The notes: generated from the letters alone by a model not told the origin. Counted from the first letter of the stretch, positions 1-9,381 are shown. The stretch is DNA of 64,000 nucleotides from Gammaproteobacteria bacterium (GCA_024234955.1 JACKNK010000002.1:186001-250000), one strand, 5' to 3'. Numbers and translations are program-made.

Positions 1-996
1 GCCGGGGGCGGTCATACCGACCTGGTCGTTCGCCAATTGCTCCGCATCGGTCTGGCGGTGGCGGTGATGGTGTTGCTGGCGCAGGTGCCACCGCGTCGCC
101 TGTATCAATGGAGCCCGTGGCTGTTCATTGCCGGGACCGGTCTGCTGGTTGCCGTGTTGGCGGTTGGCGACATCGGCAAAGGTGCACAGCGATGGCTGGA
201 CCTCGGTTTCGTCCGCTTCCAGCCGTCCGAGGCGATGAAACTCGCGGTGCCGATGATGCTTGCGCGGCATCTTGCCCAGAAGCCGTTGCCGCCATCCTTC
301 TGGCGTCTGCTTGGCGGGCTTTTGCTGATGGTGGTGCCGGTATTGCTGATCGCCAAGCAGCCGGATCTGGGCACTTCCTTGCTGATCGCCAGCTCCGGCT
401 TCTTTGTCCTTTTCCTGGGTGGATTGAGCTGGCGTCTGTTGGGCGGTGCCACGGTGCTCGCGGTTCCAGGCGCATGGATTCTGTGGGAATACGGCATGAA
501 GGACTATCAGCGCCAGCGTGTGCTGACCTTTCTGAACCCGCAGGAGGACCCGCTCGGCTCCGGCTATCACATCATCCAATCGACCATCGCAATCGGTTCG
601 GGCGGCACTTATGGCAAGGGTTGGCTGAACGGCACCCAGTCGCATCTGGACTTTCTTCCCGAGCGTTCCACCGATTTCATTTTTGCGGTGTTCGGTGAGG
701 AATTCGGGTTGATCGGTGCGCTCGTCCTGTTGCTGATCTACATGCTCATCGTGGGGCGCGGGCTGTATATCGCAACGGTTGCCCAGGACAGTTTTTCGCG
801 CCTGCTCGCAGGGAGCATTTCACTCACTTTCCTGGTCTACCTGCTGGTCAATACCGGCATGGTTTCCGGCCTGCTGCCGGTTGTCGGCGTACCCTTGCCA
901 CTGGTCAGTTACGGTGGGACCTCGCTGGTGACCCTCATGGCGGGCTTCGGTATCCTGATGGCCGTTCACACCCACCGCAGACTTCTGCCGACCTGA
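1..996 (+). CDS. rodA: Rod shape-determining protein RodA (5' end outside window)
   Basis: SEDS-family peptidoglycan glycosyltransferase that polymerises lipid II during lateral wall elongation, in the inner membrane with a class B PBP. The open frame runs from base 1 without a start, so roughly the first 40-50 residues are missing. About nine hydrophobic segments are visible. The SEDS loop and C-terminal signatures are present: a DYQRQRVLTFLNP loop, the stretch GSGGTYGKGWLNGTQSHLDF followed by LPERSTDFIF, and the last helix with GVPLPLVSYGGTS. These distinguish RodA from FtsW. The stop is followed after 2 bases by a lytic transglycosylase gene and then rlpA, the usual mrd-type cell elongation cluster, so they are probably co-transcribed. 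Confidence 0.95.
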   Translation, partial: AGGGHTDLVVRQLLRIGLAVAVMVLLAQVPPRRLYQWSPWLFIAGTGLLVAVLAVGDIGKGAQRWLDLGFVRFQPSEAMKLAVPMMLARHLAQKPLPPSFWRLLGGLLLMVVPVLLIAKQPDLGTSLLIASSGFFVLFLGGLSWRLLGGATVLAVPGAWILWEYGMKDYQRQRVLTFLNPQEDPLGSGYHIIQSTIAIGSGGTYGKGWLNGTQSHLDFLPERSTDFIFAVFGEEFGLIGALVLLLIYMLIVGRGLYIATVAQDSFSRLLAGSISLTFLVYLLVNTGMVSGLLPVVGVPLPLVSYGGTSLVTLMAGFGILMAVHTHRRLLPT

Positions 997-998
997 CT

Positions 999-2039
999 AT
1001 GTCTCATTCCCTCTCTCGTACGCTGCGCTCTCTGGCCGGTATTGCCGCGATCGCACTTCTGGCCCTTTCTCTGCCCGCTCTGGCGGGGATCGGCAAGGTC
1101 ATGGATCGTCCCGATGCGCGTGCCTTCATCGCCGAAATGGTGTCCCAGCAAGGCTTTGATGCCGGGCAACTTGAGGCCTTGTTCGACAAGGTCGAACTGC
1201 GTCAGGACATCGTCGATCTCATGACCCGGCCCGCCGAAGGCAAACCCTGGAAGGATTACCGCAAGATATTCATGACCGAGCGTCGTATCGAAGGCGGCAA
1301 GAAATTCTGCGCCGACAATGCCCATTGGTTGGGACGTGCGGAAGAGGTCTACGGCGTACCGCCGGAGATCATCACCGCGCTGATCGGTGTCGAGACGCAT
1401 TACGGCAGCATCATCGGTCGTCACCGTGTCATCGATGCGTTATCCACGCTGGCGTTTGCGTACCCGCCCCGGGCGCGCTTCTTCCGTAGCGAACTGGCGC
1501 AGTTTCTGATTCTGGCGCGTGACGAGGGCTGGGATCCGCTGGAGCCGAAGGGTTCGTATGCCGGCGCGATGGGTTGGGGACAATTCATTCCCAGCAGCTA
1601 TCGCAGCTACACCGTCGATTTCGATGACGACAAGCATCGAGACCTGTGGAACTCGATTCCCGACATCGTCGGCAGCATTGCCTACTACCTGAAGAAGCAT
1701 GGCTGGAGGCAGGGCGATCTGATCGCCGCCACGGCCCGGGTTCAGGGCAGTGGCTACAAGGAGTTGCTGCAGGAAGGGCTCAAGCCGGCGACGCCGTTCT
1801 CGGCGCTCGCATCGCACGGCGTTCAGCCCGACATTCAGGCGCGGGACGATGCCCGGTTGCTGTTCATGGAAATGGATGCGGAGAACGGTCCGGAATATTG
1901 GTTGGGTTTCGACAACTTCTACGTCATCACCCGCTACAACCACAGCCATCGTTATGCGCTGGTGGTTACCCAGCTTGCCAATGCGATTCGGGGCAGCTGC
2001 CTCAAGCTCGAACAGCGTGATGCCAGTTTCGTCGATTAA
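999..2039 (+). CDS. mltB: Lytic murein transglycosylase B
   Basis: Cleaves the MurNAc-GlcNAc bond of peptidoglycan, forming 1,6-anhydroMurNAc, in the periplasm. The protein has 346 residues with an N-terminal signal peptide (about residues 1-29, ending LPALA). No lipobox cysteine is visible, unlike E. coli MltB, so it is probably soluble or held by an uncleaved signal. The catalytic glutamate is E132 in LIGVETHYGS, followed by the family segments RVIDALSTLAFAYPPRA and YAGAMGWGQFIPSSY. It starts 2 bases after rodA and ends directly at the rlpA start, so translation of the three genes is probably coupled. Identification as an MltB-type (SLT family 3) enzyme is firm; the exact paralogue name is inferred from the rodA-rlpA context. 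Confidence 0.92.
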   Translation: MSHSLSRTLRSLAGIAAIALLALSLPALAGIGKVMDRPDARAFIAEMVSQQGFDAGQLEALFDKVELRQDIVDLMTRPAEGKPWKDYRKIFMTERRIEGGKKFCADNAHWLGRAEEVYGVPPEIITALIGVETHYGSIIGRHRVIDALSTLAFAYPPRARFFRSELAQFLILARDEGWDPLEPKGSYAGAMGWGQFIPSSYRSYTVDFDDDKHRDLWNSIPDIVGSIAYYLKKHGWRQGDLIAATARVQGSGYKELLQEGLKPATPFSALASHGVQPDIQARDDARLLFMEMDAENGPEYWLGFDNFYVITRYNHSHRYALVVTQLANAIRGSCLKLEQRDASFVD

Positions 2040-3038
2040 ATGATGGGACACCTCCGCCTTCCGCTGGTGATGCTGCTGAGCGTCCTGATCACGCAGCTGG
2101 TCGGCTGCGGCGGCGGAGGCAATGTGAGCGGCGATGGTGGCGGGGGTTATCTGGCCGGAGACCGTCCACCCGATGGCGACGTGGATGTGAGCAACATCCC
2201 GGACGCAGTACCGCGTCCGGAGCCCCGCAGCCGCTATGGCAATCCGGAGTCCTACAAGGTCATGGGGCAGCGTTATTACGTCATGGAAAGTTCGCATGGC
2301 TATGTCGAGCGCGGCATCGCTTCCTGGTACGGGAAGAAGTTTCACGGTCGTCTGACCTCAAACCGCGAGCCCTACGACATGCTCGCGATGACCGCCGCGC
2401 ATAAATCCCTGCCGCTGCCGACTTATGTTCGCGTGACCAGTCTCGACAACGGTCGATCGGTCGTGGTGCGGGTCAACGATCGGGGGCCGTTTCATGATGG
2501 GCGTATCATCGATCTGTCCTACGCCGCCGCGATGAAACTGGGTATCGCACAGAAGGGAACGGGGCATGTCGAGGTGCGTGCGCTTGATCCGGGAATGCCG
2601 GAAACCCGCGTCGCCGCGACCCCTGCGGCACCGATGGCGGCCAGTCCCGAGCGCAGCAATCCGAATCAACGCGCCCTCGCCCAGCCCGCCCCAGAATCCA
2701 GGGACGAACCCACGGACGAACCCACGGCGCAGACCGTTGACCGATCCGCTTCGACCCTGACGCAGGAAGAACAGACCGCCGAGGAGCCCGGGACCTCGGT
2801 GGGCGGGGATGTCTACTTGCAGCTTGGCGCATTCAGCAGCCAGGCCAATGCCGAGAAACTGGTGGGTCAGTTACGCGCGGCCAAGTTCGAGAACGCCCAG
2901 GTGGTTCCCGGCGCTGGGGCAACCGGGCCGATCTACCGGGTGCGTATGGGGCCATATGGTGCGGTGCGCGATGCCGACCGGCTCACCGTGCAGATCAACG
3001 CGCTCGGACTCGGCAACCCGCACGTCGTCATCGACTGA
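2040..3038 (+). CDS. rlpA: Septal ring lytic transglycosylase RlpA, lipoprotein
   Basis: RlpA proteins bind denuded glycan at the septum and in some bacteria cleave it. This one has 332 residues: a lipoprotein signal with lipobox LVGC (Cys23), a glycine-rich linker, a double-psi beta-barrel domain (about 88-185, with GIASWYGKKFHGRLTSN and VRVNDRGPFHDGRIIDLSY), a Pro/Glu/Thr-rich linker carrying a doubled DEPT unit, and a C-terminal SPOR domain (about 255-332, starting YLQLGAFSSQANAE). The ATG follows the mltB stop with no spacer. The domain order is canonical. Whether it keeps transglycosylase activity cannot be decided from sequence alone. Confidence 0.94.
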   Translation: MMGHLRLPLVMLLSVLITQLVGCGGGGNVSGDGGGGYLAGDRPPDGDVDVSNIPDAVPRPEPRSRYGNPESYKVMGQRYYVMESSHGYVERGIASWYGKKFHGRLTSNREPYDMLAMTAAHKSLPLPTYVRVTSLDNGRSVVVRVNDRGPFHDGRIIDLSYAAAMKLGIAQKGTGHVEVRALDPGMPETRVAATPAAPMAASPERSNPNQRALAQPAPESRDEPTDEPTAQTVDRSASTLTQEEQTAEEPGTSVGGDVYLQLGAFSSQANAEKLVGQLRAAKFENAQVVPGAGATGPIYRVRMGPYGAVRDADRLTVQINALGLGNPHVVID

Positions 3039-3052
3039 GCACGGGCGTCGCC

Positions 3053-3586
3053 ATGTCGTGTGTGATCGAACTGCGCTTGCGCACCATCGCCCAGCTGTTC
3101 AATTCCCTGGATCCATCTCCGTTCACGGAACGGGATCTGGATCGCGATGCGGTCGAATTCATGGTCAGCGCCGCCGGTGATTGCGGCAAGCAGGAGCCCC
3201 TGGTCTTGCGCATGCAGTTCGGGGAGCCAGCCGGGGAAGGCGACATCGAGGCGGCGATCCGGAACTACTTCCGATACCGGGCTGAGCTGGCGGAACGAGA
3301 GATGCGGGAGCATCTGCGTATTGCCCGAATCACCCTGACGATCGGTCTGGCCGTGCTTCTGGTCGGGAACGTGGCCTCCACCTGGGTCAGCCAGGCCTGG
3401 CCGGGACACCTCGGTCAATTCGCGGCCACCGCCCTGCTGATCGGTGCCTGGGTGGCCATGTGGCGCCCGCTTGAGCTCTATCTTTACGATTGGTGGCCGA
3501 TCCTGCGTCGTCGTCGGGTTTACCAGCGTCTGTCCAACAGTCGGGTCGAACTGACCCCGGCACGGGACCTCAGCACAGCTCGTTGA
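3053..3586 (+). CDS. Uncharacterised membrane protein with two transmembrane helices
   Basis: A 177-residue protein I do not recognise. An N-terminal soluble part (1-95) holds a charged segment with an NYFRYRAELAEREMREHLR helix. Two hydrophobic helices follow (about 98-115 and 123-138) and then a basic, arginine-rich C-terminus. It begins 14 bases after rlpA on the same strand and converges with mltF, 6 bases between stops, so it is the last gene of the rodA-mltB-rlpA run. No strong Shine-Dalgarno motif precedes the chosen ATG. Codon use resembles its neighbours, supporting a real gene, but no function can be proposed. Confidence 0.7.
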   Translation: MSCVIELRLRTIAQLFNSLDPSPFTERDLDRDAVEFMVSAAGDCGKQEPLVLRMQFGEPAGEGDIEAAIRNYFRYRAELAEREMREHLRIARITLTIGLAVLLVGNVASTWVSQAWPGHLGQFAATALLIGAWVAMWRPLELYLYDWWPILRRRRVYQRLSNSRVELTPARDLSTAR

Positions 3587-3592
3587 GGCGGA

Positions 3593-4987
3593 TCAGCGTA
3601 GCGTCGATTTCAATACCTGCTCGTACTCGCGCACCCGTTGCACGTAGCGCACCGGTTCCTGCCCGCGTGCGTACCCGTGTTTGAGGGTTTTGAAGAACGG
3701 ACGTTGCTCCAGCAGCGGCAATATCTCCTTGAGGTCATGCCACCGATTCGGTCTGCGCTTGTGTCGCTTGGCCAGAATGCGGGCATCGCGCAGATGCGCC
3801 ATTCCCACGTTGTACGCAGCCAGTGCCTGCCAGAGTGTTTCATCCGGGTCCGTCATCTCCTTGGAAAGCCGGTTTCGCAGCCGTTCCAGGTACTTGGCGC
3901 CGCCAAAGATGCTCTGATTTGGATCGAGCCGATCTTCGACGCCCATCGCATCCGCAGTCGGCTGCGTGAGCATCATGATGCCCCGGACCCCGGTCGGGCT
4001 TTTGGCGCGCGGGTCCCAATGCGACTCCTGATACGCCTGAGCGGCGAGCAGCGTCCACGGAAGATGGTGTTTTTTTCCCGCCGCTTCAAAGAGTTCGCGG
4101 TATTCCGGCAGGCGCTCGCCGATCCGTTGTCGGAACACGCTCAGGTCCTGATAGTCGAAGATCTCGATGTGCCCGTAGTAGCGCTCATACAGGGCCGCAA
4201 TCGTCCCCCCGGTTTCGGCGGATTCGATAAAGCGGTCGATTTCCTTGATGAGTCCCCGGGCCTCGGGCACCGTCACCCAACCGAGCGTTTCCTGTTCACC
4301 CATTGGAAAGGCCACCGCCAGTTCCGGGTAGTAGCGCCGGTTGATGGCCACGATATTGGAATCCGCCACCGTGCAGTCCTGGGCACCGTTGGCCACCGCT
4401 TCGAGCAACTGCTCGGTATCGTGGTCGGAACTCACCGTCCAGGTCAGCGCCGGCAGCTGCTCGCGGAGACGATTGAGGCTGTCCAGATAACTGCTGCCGG
4501 CGATGACGATGAGCTTGCGCGAAAGCAGATCCGCCGGTTTCGCGGGAATCGGGGCGTTTCGATTGCACACCAGCTGCTGCTGCACGTTCTGATAACCGGA
4601 ACCGAATCCATACACCCGTTCGCGGGAATCGGTACGCGTGATGCCGGCGGCAATGAGGTGTCCCCGGCCTGCGGTGAGTGCCGCAAACAGTTCCTCCAGG
4701 GTGTCCAGGACGAGGAAGCGCGGCGTGACGCCGAGCCGTTTGGCAAATGCACTCGCGAGATCGTGTTCAAAGCCGACCGTCTGCTCGTCCCGATCCTCGT
4801 AATACGTCGTCGGGGCATTTCGGGTCAGGATCACCAGTTCGCCGCCGCGCCGGATGGAATCGACGTCCACGCCCTCCACGCGGCGATCTCGGTTTATCCA
4901 GCTCGCCAACAACAGCAGGACGCCGAAGCCGAGCACGAAATAGACCCAGGGTTGCTGCCGGTGTAGCCGAGATTCGCTATTGAACAT
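3593..4987 (-). CDS. mltF: Membrane-bound lytic murein transglycosylase F
   Basis: Periplasmic, inner-membrane-anchored lytic transglycosylase with two modules. After one N-terminal transmembrane segment (about 15-31) comes a periplasmic solute-binding-protein type 3 module (about 48-272, with GGELVILTRNAPTTYYED and GFEHDLASAFAKRLG). A goose-type lysozyme/SLT domain follows (about 298-420). The catalytic glutamate is E321 in AAQAYQESHWDP, followed by GVRGIMMLT. The length of 464 is near the family norm of about 480-520. The solute-binding module is known in Pseudomonas MltF to sense muropeptides and control the catalytic domain. The gene converges with the upstream operon and is read away from mgtE. 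Confidence 0.93.
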   Translation of the reverse strand: MFNSESRLHRQQPWVYFVLGFGVLLLLASWINRDRRVEGVDVDSIRRGGELVILTRNAPTTYYEDRDEQTVGFEHDLASAFAKRLGVTPRFLVLDTLEELFAALTAGRGHLIAAGITRTDSRERVYGFGSGYQNVQQQLVCNRNAPIPAKPADLLSRKLIVIAGSSYLDSLNRLREQLPALTWTVSSDHDTEQLLEAVANGAQDCTVADSNIVAINRRYYPELAVAFPMGEQETLGWVTVPEARGLIKEIDRFIESAETGGTIAALYERYYGHIEIFDYQDLSVFRQRIGERLPEYRELFEAAGKKHHLPWTLLAAQAYQESHWDPRAKSPTGVRGIMMLTQPTADAMGVEDRLDPNQSIFGGAKYLERLRNRLSKEMTDPDETLWQALAAYNVGMAHLRDARILAKRHKRRPNRWHDLKEILPLLEQRPFFKTLKHGYARGQEPVRYVQRVREYEQVLKSTLR

Positions 4988-5007
4988 GGTGGTGCGCGCC
5001 CAACCGC

Positions 5008-6633
5008 TTACAACAGCACCAGCGTCGCCAGTCCGAGGAAGCTCATGAAGCCGACCACATCGGTGACCGTGGTCAGCACCACCGACCCGGACAGCGCGGG
5101 GTCGATACCAAGCCGGTCGAGGACCAGCGGTACGCCCAGCCCGGCGGCGGCCGCTGCAAACTGATTGAGGAGCATGGCGACCGCGATCACCACGGAAATA
5201 CGCACATCCCCGAACCAGGCCCAGGCGATGAACGACACCACCAATGCCCAGAGCAAGCCGTTGATCCCGGCGATGGTCACCTCCTTGATCGCCAGCCAGC
5301 GGGTATTCGAGGTCGTAATCTGGTCGAGAGCCAGACCGCGAATCGCCAGGGTCAGGGTCTGGCTACCGGCGATCCCGCCCATGCTGGCGACGATCGGCAT
5401 CAATACCGCCAGGGCAACCACCTGCTGCAAGGTCGCCTCGAACAGGCCGATCACATAGGCGGCGAGAAACGCGGTGGCGAGATTGATCCCCAGCCAGACC
5501 ATGCGGCGTCGCGCGGAGATCAACACCGGCGCGAACAGATCCTCGTCGTCGTCCAGACCGGCCATATGCAGCAATGGCGCTTCCGCTTCCTCGCGGATGA
5601 CGTCGATGACATCATCCAGGGTGATGCGACCGATCAACTTGTGGGTGCCATCGACAACCGCGATCGAGGCGACCTCGCGGCGCTCGAACAGATCGGCGAC
5701 ATCGGCCTGATCCATATCGACCGTGACCCAGTCCACATTGCTTTCCATCACCGAGGCGACCTGCAGCGACTCGTCGCGGGTGAGCAGGATGGAGACCGGC
5801 AATTTGCCCAGATAATGGCCTTCCCGGTCGACCACCATCAGGCCGTCGGTATGCGAGGGCAGTGAACCGAGACGTTTGAGATAGCGGCCGACGACCTCCA
5901 GGCTGACGTCGGCGCGCACCGCGACCCATTCGTCCTCCATGAGACGGCCGGCGCAATCCTCGGGATAGAGCAGGCGCGCTTCCATGTTGGCGCGCTCGTC
6001 CTTGGGCAGGGAGCGCAGGATCGCGTCGGCGAGCTCGTCCGAGACCGATTCGACGACTTCCACGAGGTCGTCGTGCTCCATGTCGCGGACCAGCGGTACG
6101 ACCTCCGCCTCGGTCATGCCCGCCAGCAGCGAGGCGCGTGCGCCTTCGTCCAGCCAGATCAGGACTTCGGTGCGTTTGTCGTCGGGAATGGCGTCCCACA
6201 GCTCGCGACGCCCGGGATCGGGCATGGCCTCAAGGGTGTCGGCGAGGTCATGCTCGGTCGCGCTTGCGACAAGTTCGGCAACCCGCACGGCATCCTCGTC
6301 GTCCAGCGCGTCATGCAGCTGACGGATGATGTCCGGTGTGGTGGTGCTCTCCTTGCTCTGAGTCAGTGAGTCGGAGGTGTCGGTATCGAGAATCGGGCCG
6401 AGATCGGCGCGACGGGATTCCTCCAGTGCCGACCAGAGTCGCGAGCGGGTCTCTCCGAAGACCACCGAAAGCAGTGATGCGACGTCTTCGTTGGACATCT
6501 GGGCGACGTGCGCGGACAACGCGGTGCGGTCGCCGGTATCCGCCAACCACGCCGCAAGGCGGGCGCGTTCTTCGAACTGCGCCTCGGCAGACTCTGCAGA
6601 GGCGATTGCGTCGGGCTTGTTGTCTTCAAGCAT
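5008..6633 (-). CDS. mgtE: Magnesium transporter MgtE
   Basis: Mg2+ channel/transporter gated by cytosolic Mg2+. The start is placed at the ATG giving MLEDNKPDAIAS (541 residues), preceded by a GAAGGG element. A longer open frame upstream encodes an Arg/Pro-rich stretch unlike the family and is rejected. Order: MgtE N-terminal superhelical domain (to about 200), a CBS pair (about 205-325, with LMVVDREGHYLGKLP), then five transmembrane segments containing GIAGSQTLTLAIRGLAL and the pore segment SVVLTTVTDVVGF whose Asp is the conserved Mg2+ ligand. The N-terminal extension before the MgtE_N domain is rather acidic. It lies 86 bases downstream of a CNNM-type transporter gene, which also handles Mg2+/Co2+ in related bacteria. 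Confidence 0.93.
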   Translation of the reverse strand: MLEDNKPDAIASAESAEAQFEERARLAAWLADTGDRTALSAHVAQMSNEDVASLLSVVFGETRSRLWSALEESRRADLGPILDTDTSDSLTQSKESTTTPDIIRQLHDALDDEDAVRVAELVASATEHDLADTLEAMPDPGRRELWDAIPDDKRTEVLIWLDEGARASLLAGMTEAEVVPLVRDMEHDDLVEVVESVSDELADAILRSLPKDERANMEARLLYPEDCAGRLMEDEWVAVRADVSLEVVGRYLKRLGSLPSHTDGLMVVDREGHYLGKLPVSILLTRDESLQVASVMESNVDWVTVDMDQADVADLFERREVASIAVVDGTHKLIGRITLDDVIDVIREEAEAPLLHMAGLDDDEDLFAPVLISARRRMVWLGINLATAFLAAYVIGLFEATLQQVVALAVLMPIVASMGGIAGSQTLTLAIRGLALDQITTSNTRWLAIKEVTIAGINGLLWALVVSFIAWAWFGDVRISVVIAVAMLLNQFAAAAAGLGVPLVLDRLGIDPALSGSVVLTTVTDVVGFMSFLGLATLVLL

Positions 6634-6719
6634 CGGGTTTCCCTTCACCGAAGTCGGTGCATCAGGAGGGTTTGGGGGCCCCGCGCCATCGCGGGGGTAA
6701 AAGCCATGTGCGGACGATG

Positions 6720-8075
6720 TCAGTCGGTGGCGTTGCCAAGGCCATCGTTGCCGTGAGGCATCTCGCCCGAATCGACGATGCGATGCAGGTAGACCTGATC
6801 GACATGGCGGTCCTTGATTGCACGGACGATCGCACGCAAACCGCAACACTCGACCTGGTCGCCAACCACCGGCAGCCGCCCGAGTCGCGCCATCAACAGG
6901 CCGGACAGGGTGTTGGCATCGACCTCATCGGGGATGTGGATGCTCAGGGCACGCTCCATGTCGCCGAGCGAGATCAGACCGGGCGCGGTCCAGCCTTCCC
7001 CTTCCGGCGTCAGGGACAGTTCATCGGCTGCGTCATCGAGTTCGTCGGCGATTTCGCCGACGATTTCCTCAAGCAGGTCTTCGAGCGAGACCAGACCGGC
7101 GAAGTCGCCGTATTCATCGACCACGATGGCCATGTGCGCCTGGGTGCTGCGCATGGTTTCAAAAAGCCGGCTGACCATCATGGTCTCGGGCACGATCAGG
7201 GGGTCACGCGCATAGCCGCGCAGATCGGCCCACGGCGAATGGTCGCCGTCGATCATGGCGTTGAACAGTTCCTTCGCCAGGACGACGCCGATGGGATTGT
7301 CCGGGTCGCCATCGATGAGCGGGAAACGCGAATGGCCGGTCTCCCGAATCAGACGCATGTTTTCCGCCTGCGTGGCGCGCAGATCGAGCAGATCGACCTC
7401 GGTCCGGGGCACCATGACCCGGCCTACCGTGCGGGTGTCGAACTCGAACAGATTGGTCAGCATCGCCGCCTTATCGGTTTCCAGGTGCCCATGCTCCTCG
7501 GAAACCCCGATCAGTCCTTTCAGTTCGTCCCCGGTCATGACGTCGCCGTGCGTCGCTTCCTCGACCCCGAACAGGTGCAGGATGCCGCCGCTGGCGCGAT
7601 TGAGCAGCCAGTTCAGCGGGAACGCGAGCAGGTAGAAGCCGCGCAACGGAAAGGCAATGAACAGCGATACCGGTTCCGGCTGACGGATGGCGAAGGTCTT
7701 GGGCACCTGTTCACCCACCACGATGTGCAGCGATGAAAAGATCAGAAAGCCAAGCAGGAAAGAGACGGTATGCAGCGCGTCGCCGGCAATGCCCATGCTC
7801 ACGAACAGCGGATGCAGCATGGCCGACACTGCCGGCTCACCGACCCAGCCCAAGCCCAGGGAGGCCATCGTGATGCCCAGCTGGCAGGCCGCCAGATAGG
7901 CTTCCAGGTCATTGCGGATGCGTTGATTCAGGCGTGCTGACGACGATCCCTGATCCGCAAGTTGGTCGATACGGACACCCTTGGCCTTGACCAGGGCGAA
8001 CTCCGCCGCGACGAAAAATGCATTCGCGATCAGCAGCAACACGATCGCAATCAGACTGACAGACAAACTATCCAC
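6720..8075 (-). CDS. CNNM/CorC-HlyC-type transporter with CBS domains (hemolysin family)
   Basis: A 451-residue integral membrane protein of the CNNM family, linked to Mg2+ or Co2+ efflux and resistance. The DUF21/CNNM transmembrane domain (about 1-185) starts LIANAFFVAAEFALVKAK, with ACQLGITMASLGLGWVGEPA near residue 63. Then come a CBS pair (about 215-335, with GRVMVPRTEVDLL and MAIVVDEYGDFAGLVSLED) and a C-terminal CorC/HlyC domain (about 350-430, ISLGDMERAL and LGRLPVVGDQVE). It is the first gene of a likely two-gene unit with mgtE and faces a long divergent spacer holding a MITE-like repeat. Old annotations as hemolysin are misleading; the ion-transport role is family knowledge. Confidence 0.9.
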   Translation of the reverse strand: MDSLSVSLIAIVLLLIANAFFVAAEFALVKAKGVRIDQLADQGSSSARLNQRIRNDLEAYLAACQLGITMASLGLGWVGEPAVSAMLHPLFVSMGIAGDALHTVSFLLGFLIFSSLHIVVGEQVPKTFAIRQPEPVSLFIAFPLRGFYLLAFPLNWLLNRASGGILHLFGVEEATHGDVMTGDELKGLIGVSEEHGHLETDKAAMLTNLFEFDTRTVGRVMVPRTEVDLLDLRATQAENMRLIRETGHSRFPLIDGDPDNPIGVVLAKELFNAMIDGDHSPWADLRGYARDPLIVPETMMVSRLFETMRSTQAHMAIVVDEYGDFAGLVSLEDLLEEIVGEIADELDDAADELSLTPEGEGWTAPGLISLGDMERALSIHIPDEVDANTLSGLLMARLGRLPVVGDQVECCGLRAIVRAIKDRHVDQVYLHRIVDSGEMPHGNDGLGNATD

Positions 8076-8208
8076 GACACACCCATACGGTTAGCTATTC
8101 GAGCAAGGACACAGGATGACGCAAAAAAGTCACCGGCATGCGCGCAATTTGGAATATGCGCCCCATGCACCGAGCTTAGAGGCGGGTTCCGGCGGTGCGC
8201 CGCATTGA
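8076..8208. other. Intergenic spacer upstream of the CNNM gene
   Basis: About 130 bases between the minus-strand CNNM gene start and MITE copy 1. I see no convincing open frame. The sequence is AT-richer near 8085-8160, where the promoter of the CNNM-mgtE unit would be expected, but no clear -35/-10 pair stands out. Confidence 0.4.
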
Positions 8209-8369
8209 GGAACCTCTGATCGAATCGTTCACGGACATCTGAAGTCTGAAATCGCCGCTTTCTGCGTTGCGAAATTTGGCAATAGACCGGCTATTACCTG
8301 CGTTCCGCGCCTTGAAAGCGACAATTTCAGCCATTCCGCTGAACCGTGCCTGATTCAATCAGAGGTTCC
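8209..8369. mobile_element. MITE-like fold-back element, copy 1 (161 bp)
   Basis: Non-coding element bounded by perfect 12-bp inverted repeats GGAACCTCTGAT / ATCAGAGGTTCC. It is flanked by TTGA on the left and TTAA on the right, a 4-bp target duplication with one mismatch. It shares its whole length with copies at 25240 and 44884 but is the most diverged of the three, including a decayed central hairpin (AATAGACCGGCTATT). It lies in the divergent region between the CNNM gene and the ECF sigma gene. It encodes no transposase, so it must have been mobilised in trans. Confidence 0.85.
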
Positions 8370-8810
8370 TTAACTCCTCGGTACCCAAGGATACGGCGCG
8401 GTGCCGAGATATTTTTCCCGGCAATGTGACTTTTCGCGAACGCGCTGTGTCTTCCCTCATAGCCTAACGAAACGCGGGTCATTCGCTGCATGAACAATTG
8501 CTTGGCGCTTTTGGGTCGGTCGGAGACGGCCACCTTGCCTTTATTCCGCTCACACGCGGCTGCCGGCGCTGTTGACCGCCGTGCATGTCCGTCGGCGTCG
8601 AAGGTATCCGATGCCACCGTCGCCCGTCGTTTTGCGAAGCGCGTGCAGTGCGCCTGTGCCCTGCTTCCAGCCGTGCTGCAGACCCGGCACGGACGCCTGG
8701 CCGTGACGCGCCGTGCCGGTCTGCGGCTGGTCGGCGTCTAAGCTCGGAGATGCCCGCCATGCATGCTGCGATCAGATCGATTCGGCAACCGGCGCGCGAA
8801 ACCCTCGGTC
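8370..8810. other. Intergenic spacer upstream of the sigma factor gene
   Basis: About 440 bases between MITE copy 1 and the ECF sigma gene. Several short open frames on both strands (up to about 95 codons) overlap each other, resemble no family I know, and none has a good ribosome binding site. I treat the stretch as non-coding. It could carry the promoter of the sigma operon; no motif is clear enough to mark. Confidence 0.45.
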
Positions 8811-9374
8811 ATGACAGACGCCCCTCATTCCGATCCCGACGCCTGGCTGGTCCGTCGCGTACAGGACGAACTTCCGTACGCGGGGGAGGCCTTCGCACGT
8901 CTGGTACGCAGTCACGAACGGCGCGTCTACCAGAGCTGTCGTCGCTATTTGCGCGATCCGGTCGAAGCCGAGGACGCCGCGCAGGAAGTGTTTCTCAGGG
9001 TGTTTCAGTCTCTGGCCGGGTTCGATGCACGTGCACCGTTCGGAGCCTGGCTATATCGCATCGTGCATAACCATTGTCTCAATCGGCTGGAGCGTGATCG
9101 CAGTTGGCGCGAGCAGTGGCGTGAGGCGGAATCGCTGGATGCAATCCCGGAGCCATCCGCACCGTCTGCGGACGACACCCCGGATGTCGTGCAGCGCACC
9201 CTGGACCTCCTACCCGCCGCCGAGCGTGAGTTGCTGATCCTGCGTTTCGAAGCGGGTCTGGCAATCCATGAAATCGCCGAGGTGTTGGAGCTGAAATTGA
9301 GTGCCGCAAAAATGCGCCTGTACCGAGCGCAGGATCGTTTCAAAGAGCTTTATCAAACGATAAACAGCGAGTGA
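8811..9374 (+). CDS. ECF-type RNA polymerase sigma factor
   Basis: A sigma-70 family extracytoplasmic-function sigma factor, 187 residues from the chosen ATG (MTDAPHSDPDAWL). An in-frame ATG 48 bases upstream (8763) has a GGAG about 13 bases ahead and is a possible alternative. Region 2 is clear (RYLRDPVEAEDAAQEVFLRV followed by FQSLAGFDARAPFGAWLYRI), as is the region 4 helix-turn-helix (LPAAERELLILRFEAGLAI followed by HEIAEVLELKLSAAKMRLYRA). A short membrane protein gene 7 bases downstream has the position of an anti-sigma factor, and an MscS-like channel follows, suggesting a membrane-stress regulon. The inducing signal is unknown. Confidence 0.9.
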   Translation: MTDAPHSDPDAWLVRRVQDELPYAGEAFARLVRSHERRVYQSCRRYLRDPVEAEDAAQEVFLRVFQSLAGFDARAPFGAWLYRIVHNHCLNRLERDRSWREQWREAESLDAIPEPSAPSADDTPDVVQRTLDLLPAAERELLILRFEAGLAIHEIAEVLELKLSAAKMRLYRAQDRFKELYQTINSE

Positions 9375-9381
9375 CCGAATC

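Noticed and set aside
6634..6849. Longer mgtE start
   Set aside because: The extra 72 residues are low in family resemblance and overlap the end of the CNNM gene; the ATG at 6633 has a plausible ribosome binding site.
8327..8760. Short open frames upstream of the ECF sigma gene
   Set aside because: They overlap each other on both strands, have no ribosome binding sites or family features, and one runs into the MITE.
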